Assembly: GCF_014191255.1 (NCBI RefSeq)
Contig: NZ_JACHWH010000004.1
Span: forward strand, 299,001-363,000
Direction: 5' to 3'
DNA: 64,000 nt
DNA from: Amycolatopsis bartoniae
Lineage (GTDB): Bacteria; Actinomycetota; Actinomycetes; Mycobacteriales; Pseudonocardiaceae
The notes beneath the pieces were generated by a model that did no database searches, had not been told where the DNA came from, and saw nothing but the letters and a program-made list of their open reading frames with translations. Position numbers and translations under genes: made by a program. Positions 50,999 to 59,088 of this stretch are shown piece after piece. Each line of letters begins with the position of its first letter. Positions within the stretch are counted from its first letter, which is position 1.

Positions 50999-51475
50999 TT
51001 GTCGCAACACAGTTTCGTTCTGAATGGCAAGCAGGTCACCGTCGACACCGACGACAACGTGCGCCTGCTGTGGGTGCTGCGTGACCTGCTCGGCGTGACC
51101 GGGCCGAAGTACGGGTGCGGCCTCAACGTGTGCAAGGCGTGCACGAGCCACATCAACGGCAAGGCGTTCAACCCGTGCTCCGTGCCCGTCTCGGACATCA
51201 AGCCCACCGACGAGATCACCACGATCGAGGGGCTGGAGGACGAGCGGACCGGTGAGCTGCATCCGATGCAGGAGGCGTGGCTCGCGCACGACGTCGCCCA
51301 GTGCGGCTACTGCCAGCCGGGCCAGATCATGATGGCCATCGCGAAGGTCCGCGCGGCGAAGGCCGAGGGCCGGGAACTCACCGACGAGGACTTCGACGGC
51401 ATCCGGAACATCTGCCGCTGCGGCACCTACCACCGCATCCGCGAGGCGATCCGCACCGCCGAGGCCCGCATGTGA
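50999..51475 (+). CDS. Molybdenum hydroxylase 2Fe-2S subunit, IorA-like
   Basis: A 158-residue subunit with two 2Fe-2S clusters. The plant-type ferredoxin motif is YGCGLNVCKACTSHINGK, with a fourth Cys in PCSVPV; the second cluster uses CGYCQPGQIMM and ICRCGTYHRIR. It delivers electrons from the large subunit to the acceptor. The start is TTG at 50999, which precedes SQHSFVLNGKQVTVD and follows GTGAGGAAA; no ATG or GTG gives the complete N-terminus. It has no signal peptide, consistent with Tat export in complex with the large subunit. No separate FAD subunit is present. Confidence 0.88.
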   Translation: MSQHSFVLNGKQVTVDTDDNVRLLWVLRDLLGVTGPKYGCGLNVCKACTSHINGKAFNPCSVPVSDIKPTDEITTIEGLEDERTGELHPMQEAWLAHDVAQCGYCQPGQIMMAIAKVRAAKAEGRELTDEDFDGIRNICRCGTYHRIREAIRTAEARM

Positions 51476-51479
51476 GCGA

Positions 51480-51530
51480 GGAACCGCAGCTGCGGAACGA
51501 GGCGAGAAGTCCTTCCGCAGCTGCGGTTCC
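51480..51530. promoter_or_regulatory. Long inverted repeat with two internal palindromes
   Basis: GGAACCGCAGCTGCGGA (51480-51496) and TCCGCAGCTGCGGTTCC (51514-51530) form a perfect 17-base inverted repeat around a 17-base loop. Each arm contains the palindrome CCGCAGCTGCGG, centred 31 bases apart. There is no T-run. It could end transcription of the iorA-like gene, or be a paired operator for the PucR-type regulator whose gene begins at 51624. Confidence 0.6.
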
Positions 51531-51623
51531 GCGAACCGTCCACATTCCACTCGCGCCGTTCACGGGTTAGATTCGTCTTCCGATGGCACTCGACGGGGAG
51601 TGCCGGAAGTGAGGACGACGCCC

Positions 51624-52832
51624 ATGCGGTACACGGGTGCCGAACCCGCGGTCGCGCGGCTCGCGGACGCCGCGCGCGCCAGGTTGCCGGAGCTGACCGA
51701 GACCACCTTCGCGGCCATCATCGGCGAGATGCGGGTCTACTCCGACGCCCGCTTCGTGTCCCACGACGACCTCCGCTCCTCCTGCGCCGCGAACCTCGCG
51801 TTCCTGCTGCGGGCGCTCGCCGAGCCCGGCACGCCCGACCTCAGCCAGGCCGCGGCCACCGGGCGGGAGCGGGCCCGGCAGGGTGCCCCGCTGCCGGAGC
51901 TGCTGCGGGCCTTCCGGATCGGGTTCACCGAGGTGTGGCAGCGGTTCGTGGAGAGCACGGTGTCCGATCACGACACCGGGGGCCTCGTCGCGGCGACCCG
52001 TGCGTTGTGGACACTCATCGACGACTACACCGAGACGCTGACCGAGGCGTACCGCGAAACGCTTGCGGAGATCACCAGGACGCGCCACGAACGGCGGCTC
52101 GCGCTCGTCGAGGCGCTGTTCAACGGCGCCACGGCGACCGAGGGAACGTTGTGGGAGATCGCCCGCCTGCTCGACCTCTCGCTCGACGGCACCTACCTCG
52201 TGGTCGCCGCCGAGACGCCCGGCGTGGGCCGCGAACCGTTGCCCGCCATCGAGAACGTGCTCGGCGAACGGCGGCACGCCTCGGCCTGGCGGCTCACCCC
52301 GGATCTCCAGGTCGGCGTGGTCTCGCTGCGTGACCCGGAGGCCGCGGAGCCGATACTGGCGCTGCTGAAGGAAAAAGCGAACGGGCGGGTCGGGGTGAGT
52401 CCGGTGTTCACGGGGCTGGGCAACACCGCCCGCGCCCTGCACCTCGCGCGCGTCGCGCTGTCGAGCCTCCTGCCGGGTGCGGCCGATGTCGTCCAGTTCG
52501 CCGAGTCACCGCTGGCCGGGCTCGTCGCCAGCGACCCCGAAGCCTCCGCCCAGCTCGCGCACGAGGTACTGAGACCCGTGCTGCGGTTGCCCGCGGAGGA
52601 GCGCACCGTCCTGCTGGCGACGCTGCGCGCGTGGTTCGACTGCCGTGGCTCCACCAAGTCCACCGCCGAGCGCGTCTACTGCCACCCCAACACCGTCCGG
52701 CACCGGCTCAAGCGGATCACCGACGAGCTCGGCCGCTCGCTCACCGACCCCGCCGACATCGCGGAGCTCGGTACCGCCCTGCGTGCGCTGACCATGTTCC
52801 CCGACGCCGCCCACCTGCCGCCGGGGCCTTAG
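51624..52832 (+). CDS. PucR/CdaR-family transcriptional regulator
   Basis: A 402-residue regulator. The N-terminal 150 residues are a helical sensor (PELLRAFRIGFTEVWQRFVESTVS), followed by a GGDEF-like CdaR domain (about 165-290). A C-terminal PucR helix-turn-helix (TLRAWFDCRGSTKSTAERVYCHPNTVRHRLKRI) ends about 30 residues before the stop. Such proteins activate catabolic genes in response to a metabolite. Its neighbourhood suggests regulation of the upstream hydroxylase pair. ATG at 51624 follows GTGAGG; GTG at 51600 would add eight residues. The inducer is unknown. Confidence 0.85.
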   Translation: MRYTGAEPAVARLADAARARLPELTETTFAAIIGEMRVYSDARFVSHDDLRSSCAANLAFLLRALAEPGTPDLSQAAATGRERARQGAPLPELLRAFRIGFTEVWQRFVESTVSDHDTGGLVAATRALWTLIDDYTETLTEAYRETLAEITRTRHERRLALVEALFNGATATEGTLWEIARLLDLSLDGTYLVVAAETPGVGREPLPAIENVLGERRHASAWRLTPDLQVGVVSLRDPEAAEPILALLKEKANGRVGVSPVFTGLGNTARALHLARVALSSLLPGAADVVQFAESPLAGLVASDPEASAQLAHEVLRPVLRLPAEERTVLLATLRAWFDCRGSTKSTAERVYCHPNTVRHRLKRITDELGRSLTDPADIAELGTALRALTMFPDAAHLPPGP

Positions 52833-52841
52833 GCGGAAAGG

Positions 52842-53105
52842 TCAGTCCTTCTCGAGTTTCTCGCCCGTCGCCTTCTCGAACGCCTGCGCCCCACCGCGGT
52901 CCACCACTGCCTTCACCAGCCCGAAGATGGCCCCCTGCAGCGCCGCCGCCAGCAGCACCTCCTGCATCTTCCGGTCGGTGGCCGTCGCCTTCGGGGCGTC
53001 GTCGTCACCCGAGATCGCCTTCCACGCCTGCTTGAACACCGCACCCGCGAGCACCCCGCCGAGCGCGCTGATGATGAGGCTCAAGGGTTTGTAGAGCAGT
53101 TTCAT
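52842..53105 (-). CDS. DUF4235 membrane protein
   Basis: An 87-residue protein of the actinobacterial DUF4235 family. The N-terminal half contains a hydrophobic segment (LIISALGGVLAGAVFKQAWKAISG), and a second, less hydrophobic helix lies at 48-68 (QEVLLAAALQGAIFGLVKAV). The C-terminus is acidic and basic (FEKATGEKLEKD). Typical composition for the family: MKLLYKPLSLI start and short length. Function unknown. It is convergent with the PucR-type gene and divergent from the cold-shock gene. Confidence 0.8.
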   Translation of the reverse strand: MKLLYKPLSLIISALGGVLAGAVFKQAWKAISGDDDAPKATATDRKMQEVLLAAALQGAIFGLVKAVVDRGGAQAFEKATGEKLEKD

Positions 53106-53230
53106 ACTCGCGGGCTTACCCGGACGGGCGCACCTTCACACCGCCGTTGTGCCGGTGGCGGCGGAAGCGGTACCTTGGCGCGACATCTTGTGGGGCGGTT
53201 CTCGGCCCTCGATCCGAGGCGGGGTTTGCA

Positions 53231-53605
53231 GTGGTGGTCACGGGTAAGGTCGTGCGGTTCGACGAAATCCGCGGGTACGGTTTCGTGGCGCCGGAGGGCG
53301 GCGGTGAGGACGTGTTCGTGCACGTCAACGACCTCGACGTGGACAAGCGGCTGATCGCGCCGGGCACGGTCGTCGAGTTCACTGTGGAGGATGGCGAGCG
53401 CGGGCCCAAGGCGTCCAACGTCCGGGTCGTGCGCAACTCGCGCCCCGCGCTCGACGACGACTACCTGCCGCCCGGCCTCGACTTCCGCGAGGAGCTCACC
53501 GAGGCGCTGCTGGCCGGCGTGCCCACGCTCACCGCCGAGCAGGTGCTGCGGGTGCGCAAGGCCGTGCTCGACCTCGTGCACGACCACGGCTGGCTCGACG
53601 AGTAG
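53231..53605 (+). CDS. Cold-shock-domain protein with C-terminal extension
   Basis: A 124-residue protein whose first 65 residues are a cold-shock domain (TGKVVRFDEIRGYGFVAPEGGGEDVFVHVNDL). RNP1-like GYGFV and RNP2-like VFVHV are intact, indicating single-stranded nucleic acid binding. A helical extension of about 50 residues (DFREELTEALLAGVPTLTAEQVLRVRKAVLDLVHDHGWLDE) is characteristic of a larger actinobacterial subgroup and may mediate dimerisation. GTG at 53231 precedes VVTGKVVRF. I assign no gene symbol. Confidence 0.88.
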   Translation: MVVTGKVVRFDEIRGYGFVAPEGGGEDVFVHVNDLDVDKRLIAPGTVVEFTVEDGERGPKASNVRVVRNSRPALDDDYLPPGLDFREELTEALLAGVPTLTAEQVLRVRKAVLDLVHDHGWLDE

Positions 53606-53665
53606 GTTTGCCGCCGCCACGCCCGGCTAACCGGTGCCCGAAACGGGACACGGAAGGGGCTGGGC

Positions 53666-54856
53666 ATGAAGGCGGTCGCGTGGCACGGCAAGCGGGACGT
53701 CCGGGTGGACACGGTGCCGGACCCGAAGATCCAGGAGCCGACCGACGCCGTCATCCGGGTCACGTCCTCGGGGATCTGCGGCTCGGACCTGCACCTGTAC
53801 GAGGTGCTCGGCCCGTTCCTCGACGAGGGTGACATCCTCGGCCACGAGCCGATGGGCATCGTGGAGGAGGTCGGCTCGGCGGTGCCGAACCTCAAGCCCG
53901 GTGACCGGGTCGTCGTGCCGTTCAACATCTCCTGCGGCCACTGCTACATGTGCATCACCGGGCTGCAGTCGCAGTGCGAGACCACCCAGGTCACCGAGCA
54001 CGGCAAGGGCGCCGCCCTGTTCGGCTACACCAAGCTCTACGGCCAGGTCCCCGGCGGCCAGGCCGAGTACCTGCGCGTGCCGCAGGCCCAGTACGGCCCG
54101 ATCAAGGTGCCCGAGGGCCCGTCCGACGAGCGCTTCGTCTACCTCTCCGACGTCGTGCCGACCGCGTGGCAGGCCGTCGAGTACGCCGGCATCCCCGACG
54201 GCGGCAGCGTCGTCGTGTTCGGGCTCGGGCCGATCGGCCAGATGTGCTGCCGCATCGCCCGCCACCGGGGCGCCGGCCAGGTGATCGGCGTCGACCTGGT
54301 GCCCGAGCGGCTCACGGTCGCGTCGCGCTACGACGTCACCACGCTCGACCTGCGTGACCACAAGGACATCGCGGGCGCGGTGCGGGAGCTGACCTCGGGC
54401 CGCGGCGCGGACTCGGTGATCGACGCCGTCGGCATGGAGGCGCACGGCGCGCCGGTCGGGAAGCTCGCCCACCAGCTGGTGAACCTCCTGCCGCAGCCGA
54501 TCGCGGCGAAGGTGACCGAGACCGCGGGCATCGACCGGCTCAGCGTGCTCAACGCGGCCATCCACACGGTCCGGCGCGGCGGCACGATCTCCCTGAGCGG
54601 CGTCTACGGCGGCATGGTCGACCCGATCCCGATGATGGAGCTGTTCGACCGGCAGATCCAGCTGCGGATGGGCCAGGCGAACGTGCGGCGCTGGCTCGAC
54701 GACGTGCTCCCGCTGGTCCAGGACGACGCCGACCCGCTCGGCGTGGAGGACCTCGCGACGCACCGGCTGCCGCTGGAGGACGCGCCCGAGGCGTACCGGC
54801 TGTTCCAGCAGAAGCGCGACGGCGTGATCAAGGTGCTGCTCAAGCCTTCGGCGTGA
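53666..54856 (+). CDS. Zinc-dependent dehydrogenase, FdhA-like
   Basis: A 396-residue medium-chain dehydrogenase of the glutathione-independent formaldehyde dehydrogenase subgroup. Zinc ligands in SSGICGSDLHLYE and ILGHEPMGIVEEV; the structural cysteines lie in CGHCYMCITGLQSQC. The characteristic subgroup insert and the VFGLGPIGQMCCRIARHRGA Rossmann motif are present, as is the segment DSVIDAVGMEAHGAP. These enzymes oxidise formaldehyde or related short aldehydes and alcohols with bound NAD. GGAAGGGGC precedes the ATG. Substrate is unconfirmed. Confidence 0.85.
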   Translation: MKAVAWHGKRDVRVDTVPDPKIQEPTDAVIRVTSSGICGSDLHLYEVLGPFLDEGDILGHEPMGIVEEVGSAVPNLKPGDRVVVPFNISCGHCYMCITGLQSQCETTQVTEHGKGAALFGYTKLYGQVPGGQAEYLRVPQAQYGPIKVPEGPSDERFVYLSDVVPTAWQAVEYAGIPDGGSVVVFGLGPIGQMCCRIARHRGAGQVIGVDLVPERLTVASRYDVTTLDLRDHKDIAGAVRELTSGRGADSVIDAVGMEAHGAPVGKLAHQLVNLLPQPIAAKVTETAGIDRLSVLNAAIHTVRRGGTISLSGVYGGMVDPIPMMELFDRQIQLRMGQANVRRWLDDVLPLVQDDADPLGVEDLATHRLPLEDAPEAYRLFQQKRDGVIKVLLKPSA

Positions 54857-54991
54857 GCAACCCGCGGCGGCGGGATTTTCCGGCGATCGGTGCGCGGCGC
54901 CTGACGATCGTCCGGCTATGATCTGCCTTCCTGGGACTGTCCAGCAGCGTGGCACCCGTGTACGAGAGCTTTGCACAGGAGCCACACACGC

Positions 54992-55666
54992 ATGTCCACC
55001 AAGCCGGATCCGTTGTCCGCGCTGCCCGCAGGTCAGAGCGCCGACCAGGTCGGGATGTACCACTGGGACGTCCTGTCCGACACCTGGTCCTGGTCGTCGG
55101 AGATCTACCTCATGTACGGCTACCAGCCCGGTTCCGTCACCCCTGACCTGGGCATCGTGGCCAAGCACGGGCATCCGGCGGACCGGCCGGGCCTGGCGGA
55201 CGTGTTCACCCGGGCCCGCCGGACGGGGCAGCCGTTCAGCTGCCAGCAGCGGATCGCGGCGGCGGACGACAGCACGCGGGCGGTGGTCGTGGTGGGCGAC
55301 GTCGACACCACCGACGGCAGCGCGTCCGCGGTGCACGGCTACTACGTGGACCTGACGAGCGCCCGGCTGCGGGAGGCCGAGCACCTGTCCGAGCTGGCGG
55401 GCGAGGCCGCCGGGCTGCAGCGCGCGATGGCTTCGCGCGCGACGATCGAGCAGGCCAAGGGCATGATCATGTTCGCGTACGGCTGCGACTCGGCGCGGGC
55501 GTTCGACATCCTCATCGGCACCTCCCAGCGGGCCAACATCAAGCTGCGGGAGCTCGCCGAGGGGCTTGTCGCGGCCGTGCAGGAGCCCGACGAGCAGCCC
55601 GAACGCGCCCGGGAGTACCTCGAAGCCGTGCTCACGCGCCTCGCCAGACCCAGCGAGGACGTGTAG
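54992..55666 (+). CDS. PAS-like plus ANTAR domain regulator
   Basis: A 224-residue protein with an N-terminal PAS-like fold (about 15-140: MYHWDVLSDTWSWSSEIYLMYGYQPG) and a C-terminal ANTAR RNA-binding domain (about 150-205: SRATIEQAKGMIMFAYGCDSARAFDIL). ANTAR proteins bind tandem hairpins in leader transcripts and prevent termination. The input signal is unknown. ATG at 54992 is chosen because the product begins MSTKPDPLSALPAG; a start 7 codons upstream is possible. Similar PAS-ANTAR proteins are common in actinomycetes. Confidence 0.85.
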   Translation: MSTKPDPLSALPAGQSADQVGMYHWDVLSDTWSWSSEIYLMYGYQPGSVTPDLGIVAKHGHPADRPGLADVFTRARRTGQPFSCQQRIAAADDSTRAVVVVGDVDTTDGSASAVHGYYVDLTSARLREAEHLSELAGEAAGLQRAMASRATIEQAKGMIMFAYGCDSARAFDILIGTSQRANIKLRELAEGLVAAVQEPDEQPERAREYLEAVLTRLARPSEDV

Positions 55667-55720
55667 ACCCCTCCCGCTGAGGTACCCGGCTGACGGGAAC
55701 CACAGAAGGGAGCACATTCG

Positions 55721-56179
55721 ATGAGCACGATCACCGAAACCGTCGATGTCGACGTCCCGGTGACCACTGCCTACAACCAGTGGACGCAGTTCGAGTCGTT
55801 CCCCCAGTTCATGGAGGGCGTCGAGCAGATCCGCCAGCTCGACGACACGCACCTGCACTGGGTGACGAAGGTCGGTGGCGCCACCCGTGAGTTCGACGCG
55901 ACGATCACCGAGCAGCACCCGGACGAGCGGGTCGCGTGGAAGTCCGACAGCGGCCCCAACCACGGCGGTGTGGTCACGTTCCACCGGCTGAGCGACGCCA
56001 CCACCCGGGTCACCGCGCAGATGGACGTGGACCCCGAGGGCTTCGTCGAGCAGGTCGGCGACAAGCTGGGCGTGCTGAACCGCCGCGTGAAGGGCGACCT
56101 GCGTCGCTTCAAGGAGTTCATCGAGCACCGCGGCGGCGAGACCGGCTCCTGGCGCGGTGACGTCCAGCGGCCGAGCTGA
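55721..56179 (+). CDS. SRPBCC/cyclase-dehydrase family protein
   Basis: A 152-residue helix-grip protein: TVDVDVPVTTAYNQWTQFESFPQFMEGVEQIRQLDD at the start, GGATREFDATITEQHPDERVAW in the middle and a final helix LNRRVKGDLRRFKEFIE. Such polyketide-cyclase-like proteins are frequent stress-associated proteins in actinomycetes. ATG is preceded by GAAGGGAG. The DNA glycosylase gene starts 3 bases after its stop, so they may be cotranscribed. Ligand unknown. Confidence 0.8.
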   Translation: MSTITETVDVDVPVTTAYNQWTQFESFPQFMEGVEQIRQLDDTHLHWVTKVGGATREFDATITEQHPDERVAWKSDSGPNHGGVVTFHRLSDATTRVTAQMDVDPEGFVEQVGDKLGVLNRRVKGDLRRFKEFIEHRGGETGSWRGDVQRPS

Positions 56180-56182
56180 GCC

Positions 56183-56824
56183 GTGGCCGCGAAGACCAGG
56201 CGGGACGCCTCCGAGTTCGTGCCGGACAGCATTGAGCTGTCCCGGCTCCGGGAGGCGTCCCGTTCCTGCCGTGGGTGCGATCTGTACCAGGACGCGACCC
56301 AGACGGTCTTCGGCGAGGGACCGCGGCAGGCCGACGTGCTGGTGCTGGGGGAGCAGCCGGGAGACCGGGAAGACCGTGAAGGCGAACCGTTCGTCGGCCC
56401 GGCGGGCAAACTGCTCGACCGCGCCCTCGTCGAAGCGGGCATCGACCGCGAGCGGGTGTACGTCACGAACGCGGTGAAGCACTTCAAGTTCACCCGCTCG
56501 GAGCGGGGCAAGCAGCGCATCCACAAGAAGCCCGCCCGGGGTGAGATCGTCGCCTGCAGGCCATGGTTGCTGGCCGAGTTGAAGGCGGTGCAGCCGAAGC
56601 TGGTGGTACTGCTGGGCGCGACGGCGGCGTCGTCGCTGATGGGGCCTTCGTTCCGGGTGACCGAGCACCGCGGGGAGCTGATCGAGGCACCGGAGGAGTT
56701 CGGCGGGTGCCCGGAACGGGTGTTGCCCACGGTGCACCCGTCGTCGGTGCTGAGGGCCCCGGACCGGGACGAGGCGTACGCGGCGCTGGTCAAGGATTTG
56801 AAGGAAGTACCGCGCGGGCTTTGA
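56183..56824 (+). CDS. udgX: Uracil-DNA glycosylase UdgX
   Basis: A 213-residue UdgX-type glycosylase. UdgX removes uracil from DNA and forms a covalent bond to it through a histidine. The family-4 signatures are GEQPGDREDREGEPFVGPAGK and VTNAVKHFKF, with HPSSVLR. The UdgX-specific loop reads KQRIHKKP, keeping the catalytic His of KRRIH but with Gln for the second Arg. Four cysteines (CRGCDLY near the N-terminus, CRPW and GCPER) fit a 4Fe-4S cluster. GTG start three bases after the SRPBCC gene. The assignment is strong. Confidence 0.9.
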   Translation: MAAKTRRDASEFVPDSIELSRLREASRSCRGCDLYQDATQTVFGEGPRQADVLVLGEQPGDREDREGEPFVGPAGKLLDRALVEAGIDRERVYVTNAVKHFKFTRSERGKQRIHKKPARGEIVACRPWLLAELKAVQPKLVVLLGATAASSLMGPSFRVTEHRGELIEAPEEFGGCPERVLPTVHPSSVLRAPDRDEAYAALVKDLKEVPRGL

Positions 56825-56843
56825 GAACCGTTATGCTGGTTTC

Positions 56844-56912
56844 GGGCCGTGACTGGCGTTCGGGTGGAGTACCACCGGGGAGCGGCCCGGCCTGTAGCCG
56901 CGCGCCTGGGTG
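56844..56912 (+). promoter_or_regulatory. ZTP (pfl) riboswitch upstream of folD
   Basis: The leader carries the ZTP/pfl consensus: GGGCCGTGACTGGCG (56844 onwards), a GGTGG/CCACC hairpin with the GGGGAGCGGCCC segment, then GCGCCTGGG. Helix P1 pairs GGGCCG (56844-56849) with CGGCCC (56883-56888). ZTP riboswitches turn on purine/one-carbon genes when 10-formyl-THF is low and ZMP/ZTP accumulates. folD begins 28 bases after, which fits the known association. Confidence 0.92.
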
Positions 56913-56939
56913 ATCCGACCTCTTTCCGAGGAGCGTGAC

Positions 56940-57788
56940 ATGCCCAGGCTGATGAACGGCGCCGAGCTGGCCGGCGAAATCGTCGAGCGGGCCGCGAAGC
57001 GGGCGGCGAGCTTTCTGGAGAAGACGGGCCGCAAGCCCTGTCTGGCCACGGTGCTGGTGGGCGACGACCCCGCTTCGGTGACGTACGTGCGGATGAAGCA
57101 GCGGCGGTGCGCGGGGGCGGGGGTCGAATCACGGCACGTGCAGCTTCCTGCTGCCACGACGACTGCGGAGGCCGTGGCGCAGGTGCGCGAGCTGTCGGAA
57201 GATCCGGCGGTGGACGGAATTCTGGTGCAGCACCCGGTTCCGGCGCACGTCGACGAGCGGGCCGTGTTCGAGGCGATCGCCCCGGGAAAGGACGTCGACG
57301 GCGTCACGATGCACTCGTTCGCCGCGATGGCGCTGGGGGAACCGGGTTTCCTGTCGTGCACGCCGGGCGGGATCCTGCGGTTGCTGGACGCGCACGGGGT
57401 GGAGATCGAGGGCAAGCACGCGGTGGTGATCGGCCGCAGTCCCATCCTGGGCAAGCCCGCGGCGTTGCTGCTGCTGGCCCGCAACGCGACGGTGACCGTG
57501 TGCCATTCCCGGACCGCGGACCTGAAGGCGGTGGTGCGCACGGCGGACATCGTGGTAGCGGCGGTGGGGAAGCCGGAGTTCGTCCGCGGGGAGTGGCTGA
57601 AGCCCGGTGCCGCGGTGGTTGACGCCGGGTACAACCCCGGGAACGTGGGGGACGTGGACTTCAAGTCGGCGGAGCCGGTGGCCGGCTGGCTGACCCCGGT
57701 GCCAGGCGGTGTGGGGCCGACGACCATCGCGGTGCTGCTGGAGCAAACAGTGGAGGCGGCATGGGAAGGCAACTCCACTCCCCGGTGA
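56940..57788 (+). CDS. folD: Bifunctional methylenetetrahydrofolate dehydrogenase/cyclohydrolase
   Basis: FolD interconverts 5,10-methylene-THF and 10-formyl-THF (NADP-dependent dehydrogenase plus cyclohydrolase), supplying formyl groups for purines. The 282-residue length is standard. Signatures: the Tyr-x3-Lys active site in SVTYVRMKQ, DGILVQHPVP, KDVDGVTMHS and the VIGRSPILGKP dinucleotide motif, with PVPGGVGPTT near the end. ATG at 56940 follows GAGGAG. It lies downstream of the ZTP riboswitch, so expression should rise with ZTP. Its 3' end is 13 bases from the convergent P450 gene. Confidence 0.96.
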   Translation: MPRLMNGAELAGEIVERAAKRAASFLEKTGRKPCLATVLVGDDPASVTYVRMKQRRCAGAGVESRHVQLPAATTTAEAVAQVRELSEDPAVDGILVQHPVPAHVDERAVFEAIAPGKDVDGVTMHSFAAMALGEPGFLSCTPGGILRLLDAHGVEIEGKHAVVIGRSPILGKPAALLLLARNATVTVCHSRTADLKAVVRTADIVVAAVGKPEFVRGEWLKPGAAVVDAGYNPGNVGDVDFKSAEPVAGWLTPVPGGVGPTTIAVLLEQTVEAAWEGNSTPR

Positions 57789-57801
57789 CGGCCATCCAAC
57801 A

Positions 57802-59088
57802 TCAGCGTTTGGGGCGTACGGAGAAGGTCAAGCCGAAGTTGTCCAGTGTGGACGGTTGTTTGTGGGCTGGGCCCAGGCGTTGGCCCGAGGTGAGCAGGTA
57901 GTCGCGGCTTTCCATCAACGCCGCCAGGAGGATGCTGGTCACCATCAGTACCAGGTTCCGTGCCGGGCATTCGCCTGGGCCCGCGCTGAACGGGACCAGC
58001 GCCGGGTTCTGCTGGGCCCTGCCGTCCAGCCAGATCTCCGGCGCGAAGCTGTGGGCGTAGGGCAGGTTCTGGTCGTCCCGGTGGAAGAACGGGGTGTACA
58101 CCAGTATCCCCGTTCCCTCTGGCAGGCCCTCGACTTCCTTCGTCGTGTCGCGCAGGATTGCCGGGGTTGTCGGCCAGAGGCGCACCGTGTCCAGGATGCT
58201 CGCCCTCAGGTACGGCAGGTCCGGTGTGGACGGTGCCTCTTCGATCGCGAGCTGGCGGGCGTGGGGGTGCGTCGCCAGCAACGCGAGAGCGCGGAAGGCC
58301 ACCATGCCCGCCGCGTCGAAGGCGAACAGCCAGTGGCCCACCTGGCTCGCCGGATCGTCGTCCTCCGTCTTCGGGGTCCGCGCGATCACCTCGGCCAGGC
58401 TGCCTTCCTCCGCACGCTTGAGGTGCCCCCGCAAGCGGCCCAGAACGCGCTCCTGCAAACCCGCGTGGCGTGGCGAAAGGTAGGACCAGTTCGCCGACAA
58501 CCGCAAGCGGCCCAACAGGTCCGTGGTCGTCTCGTCGTCACGGGCGCTGTCGCCCAGCACAATCCTGCGGACGATTCGCCACCACACCGTCGCGTACTGG
58601 TCCCAGTCCAGCACCCCGGACGTCGGCAGCGCCGCGACCTCCTGCCGGACCCGTTCGATCACCAGCGGCGTCAGGTGGTGCAGCGGCTGTGGCGTCTCCA
58701 GCGCTTTCTCGTTGAACTCACGCCGACGAGCACGGGCCCCGCCCTCCGAAATCAACACGCCGTGCGGCTGGAACTTGTCCAGCGCACGGCGTTTCTCCAG
58801 GTTCGCCGGGCTGAACGGCTCCGGCGACTCCGCCAGCACGTGACCGACCTCGTCGGCCGACAGCACCAGCGCGAACGACCGTCCCGGCACCGCCAGGCGC
58901 AACAGCGGCACGTCGTACTTCGCCCGCAGGTCCTGCATGATCTGCACGGCACTGGTGTCGGCCTGCACCTTCTCCAGCAGCCTCATTACCTTCGGCCGGC
59001 GCTTGATCACGCCACCCGCCAGCGTCGGGCCCAGCACGCCCGTGGCCACCTTCACCGTGTCGAGCCGGGAAGCGGTCGGTGCGCTCAC
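57802..59088 (-). CDS. Cytochrome P450 with non-canonical K-helix
   Basis: A 428-residue P450. The heme-ligand loop is FSAGPGECPARN, with the thiolate Cys in place. The K-helix motif, usually ExxR, reads DTVR (in ILDTVRLWPTTP), and the I-helix region (LFAFDAAGMVAFRAL) lacks the usual acid-alcohol pair. Both differences could alter heme insertion, oxygen activation or reaction type (for example peroxygenase or non-oxidative activity). Its GTG start overlaps the upstream hydrolase stop (GTGA). No ferredoxin gene is adjacent. Substrate unknown; the cluster suggests a small-molecule or polar lipid pathway. Confidence 0.85.
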   Translation of the reverse strand: MSAPTASRLDTVKVATGVLGPTLAGGVIKRRPKVMRLLEKVQADTSAVQIMQDLRAKYDVPLLRLAVPGRSFALVLSADEVGHVLAESPEPFSPANLEKRRALDKFQPHGVLISEGGARARRREFNEKALETPQPLHHLTPLVIERVRQEVAALPTSGVLDWDQYATVWWRIVRRIVLGDSARDDETTTDLLGRLRLSANWSYLSPRHAGLQERVLGRLRGHLKRAEEGSLAEVIARTPKTEDDDPASQVGHWLFAFDAAGMVAFRALALLATHPHARQLAIEEAPSTPDLPYLRASILDTVRLWPTTPAILRDTTKEVEGLPEGTGILVYTPFFHRDDQNLPYAHSFAPEIWLDGRAQQNPALVPFSAGPGECPARNLVLMVTSILLAALMESRDYLLTSGQRLGPAHKQPSTLDNFGLTFSVRPKR

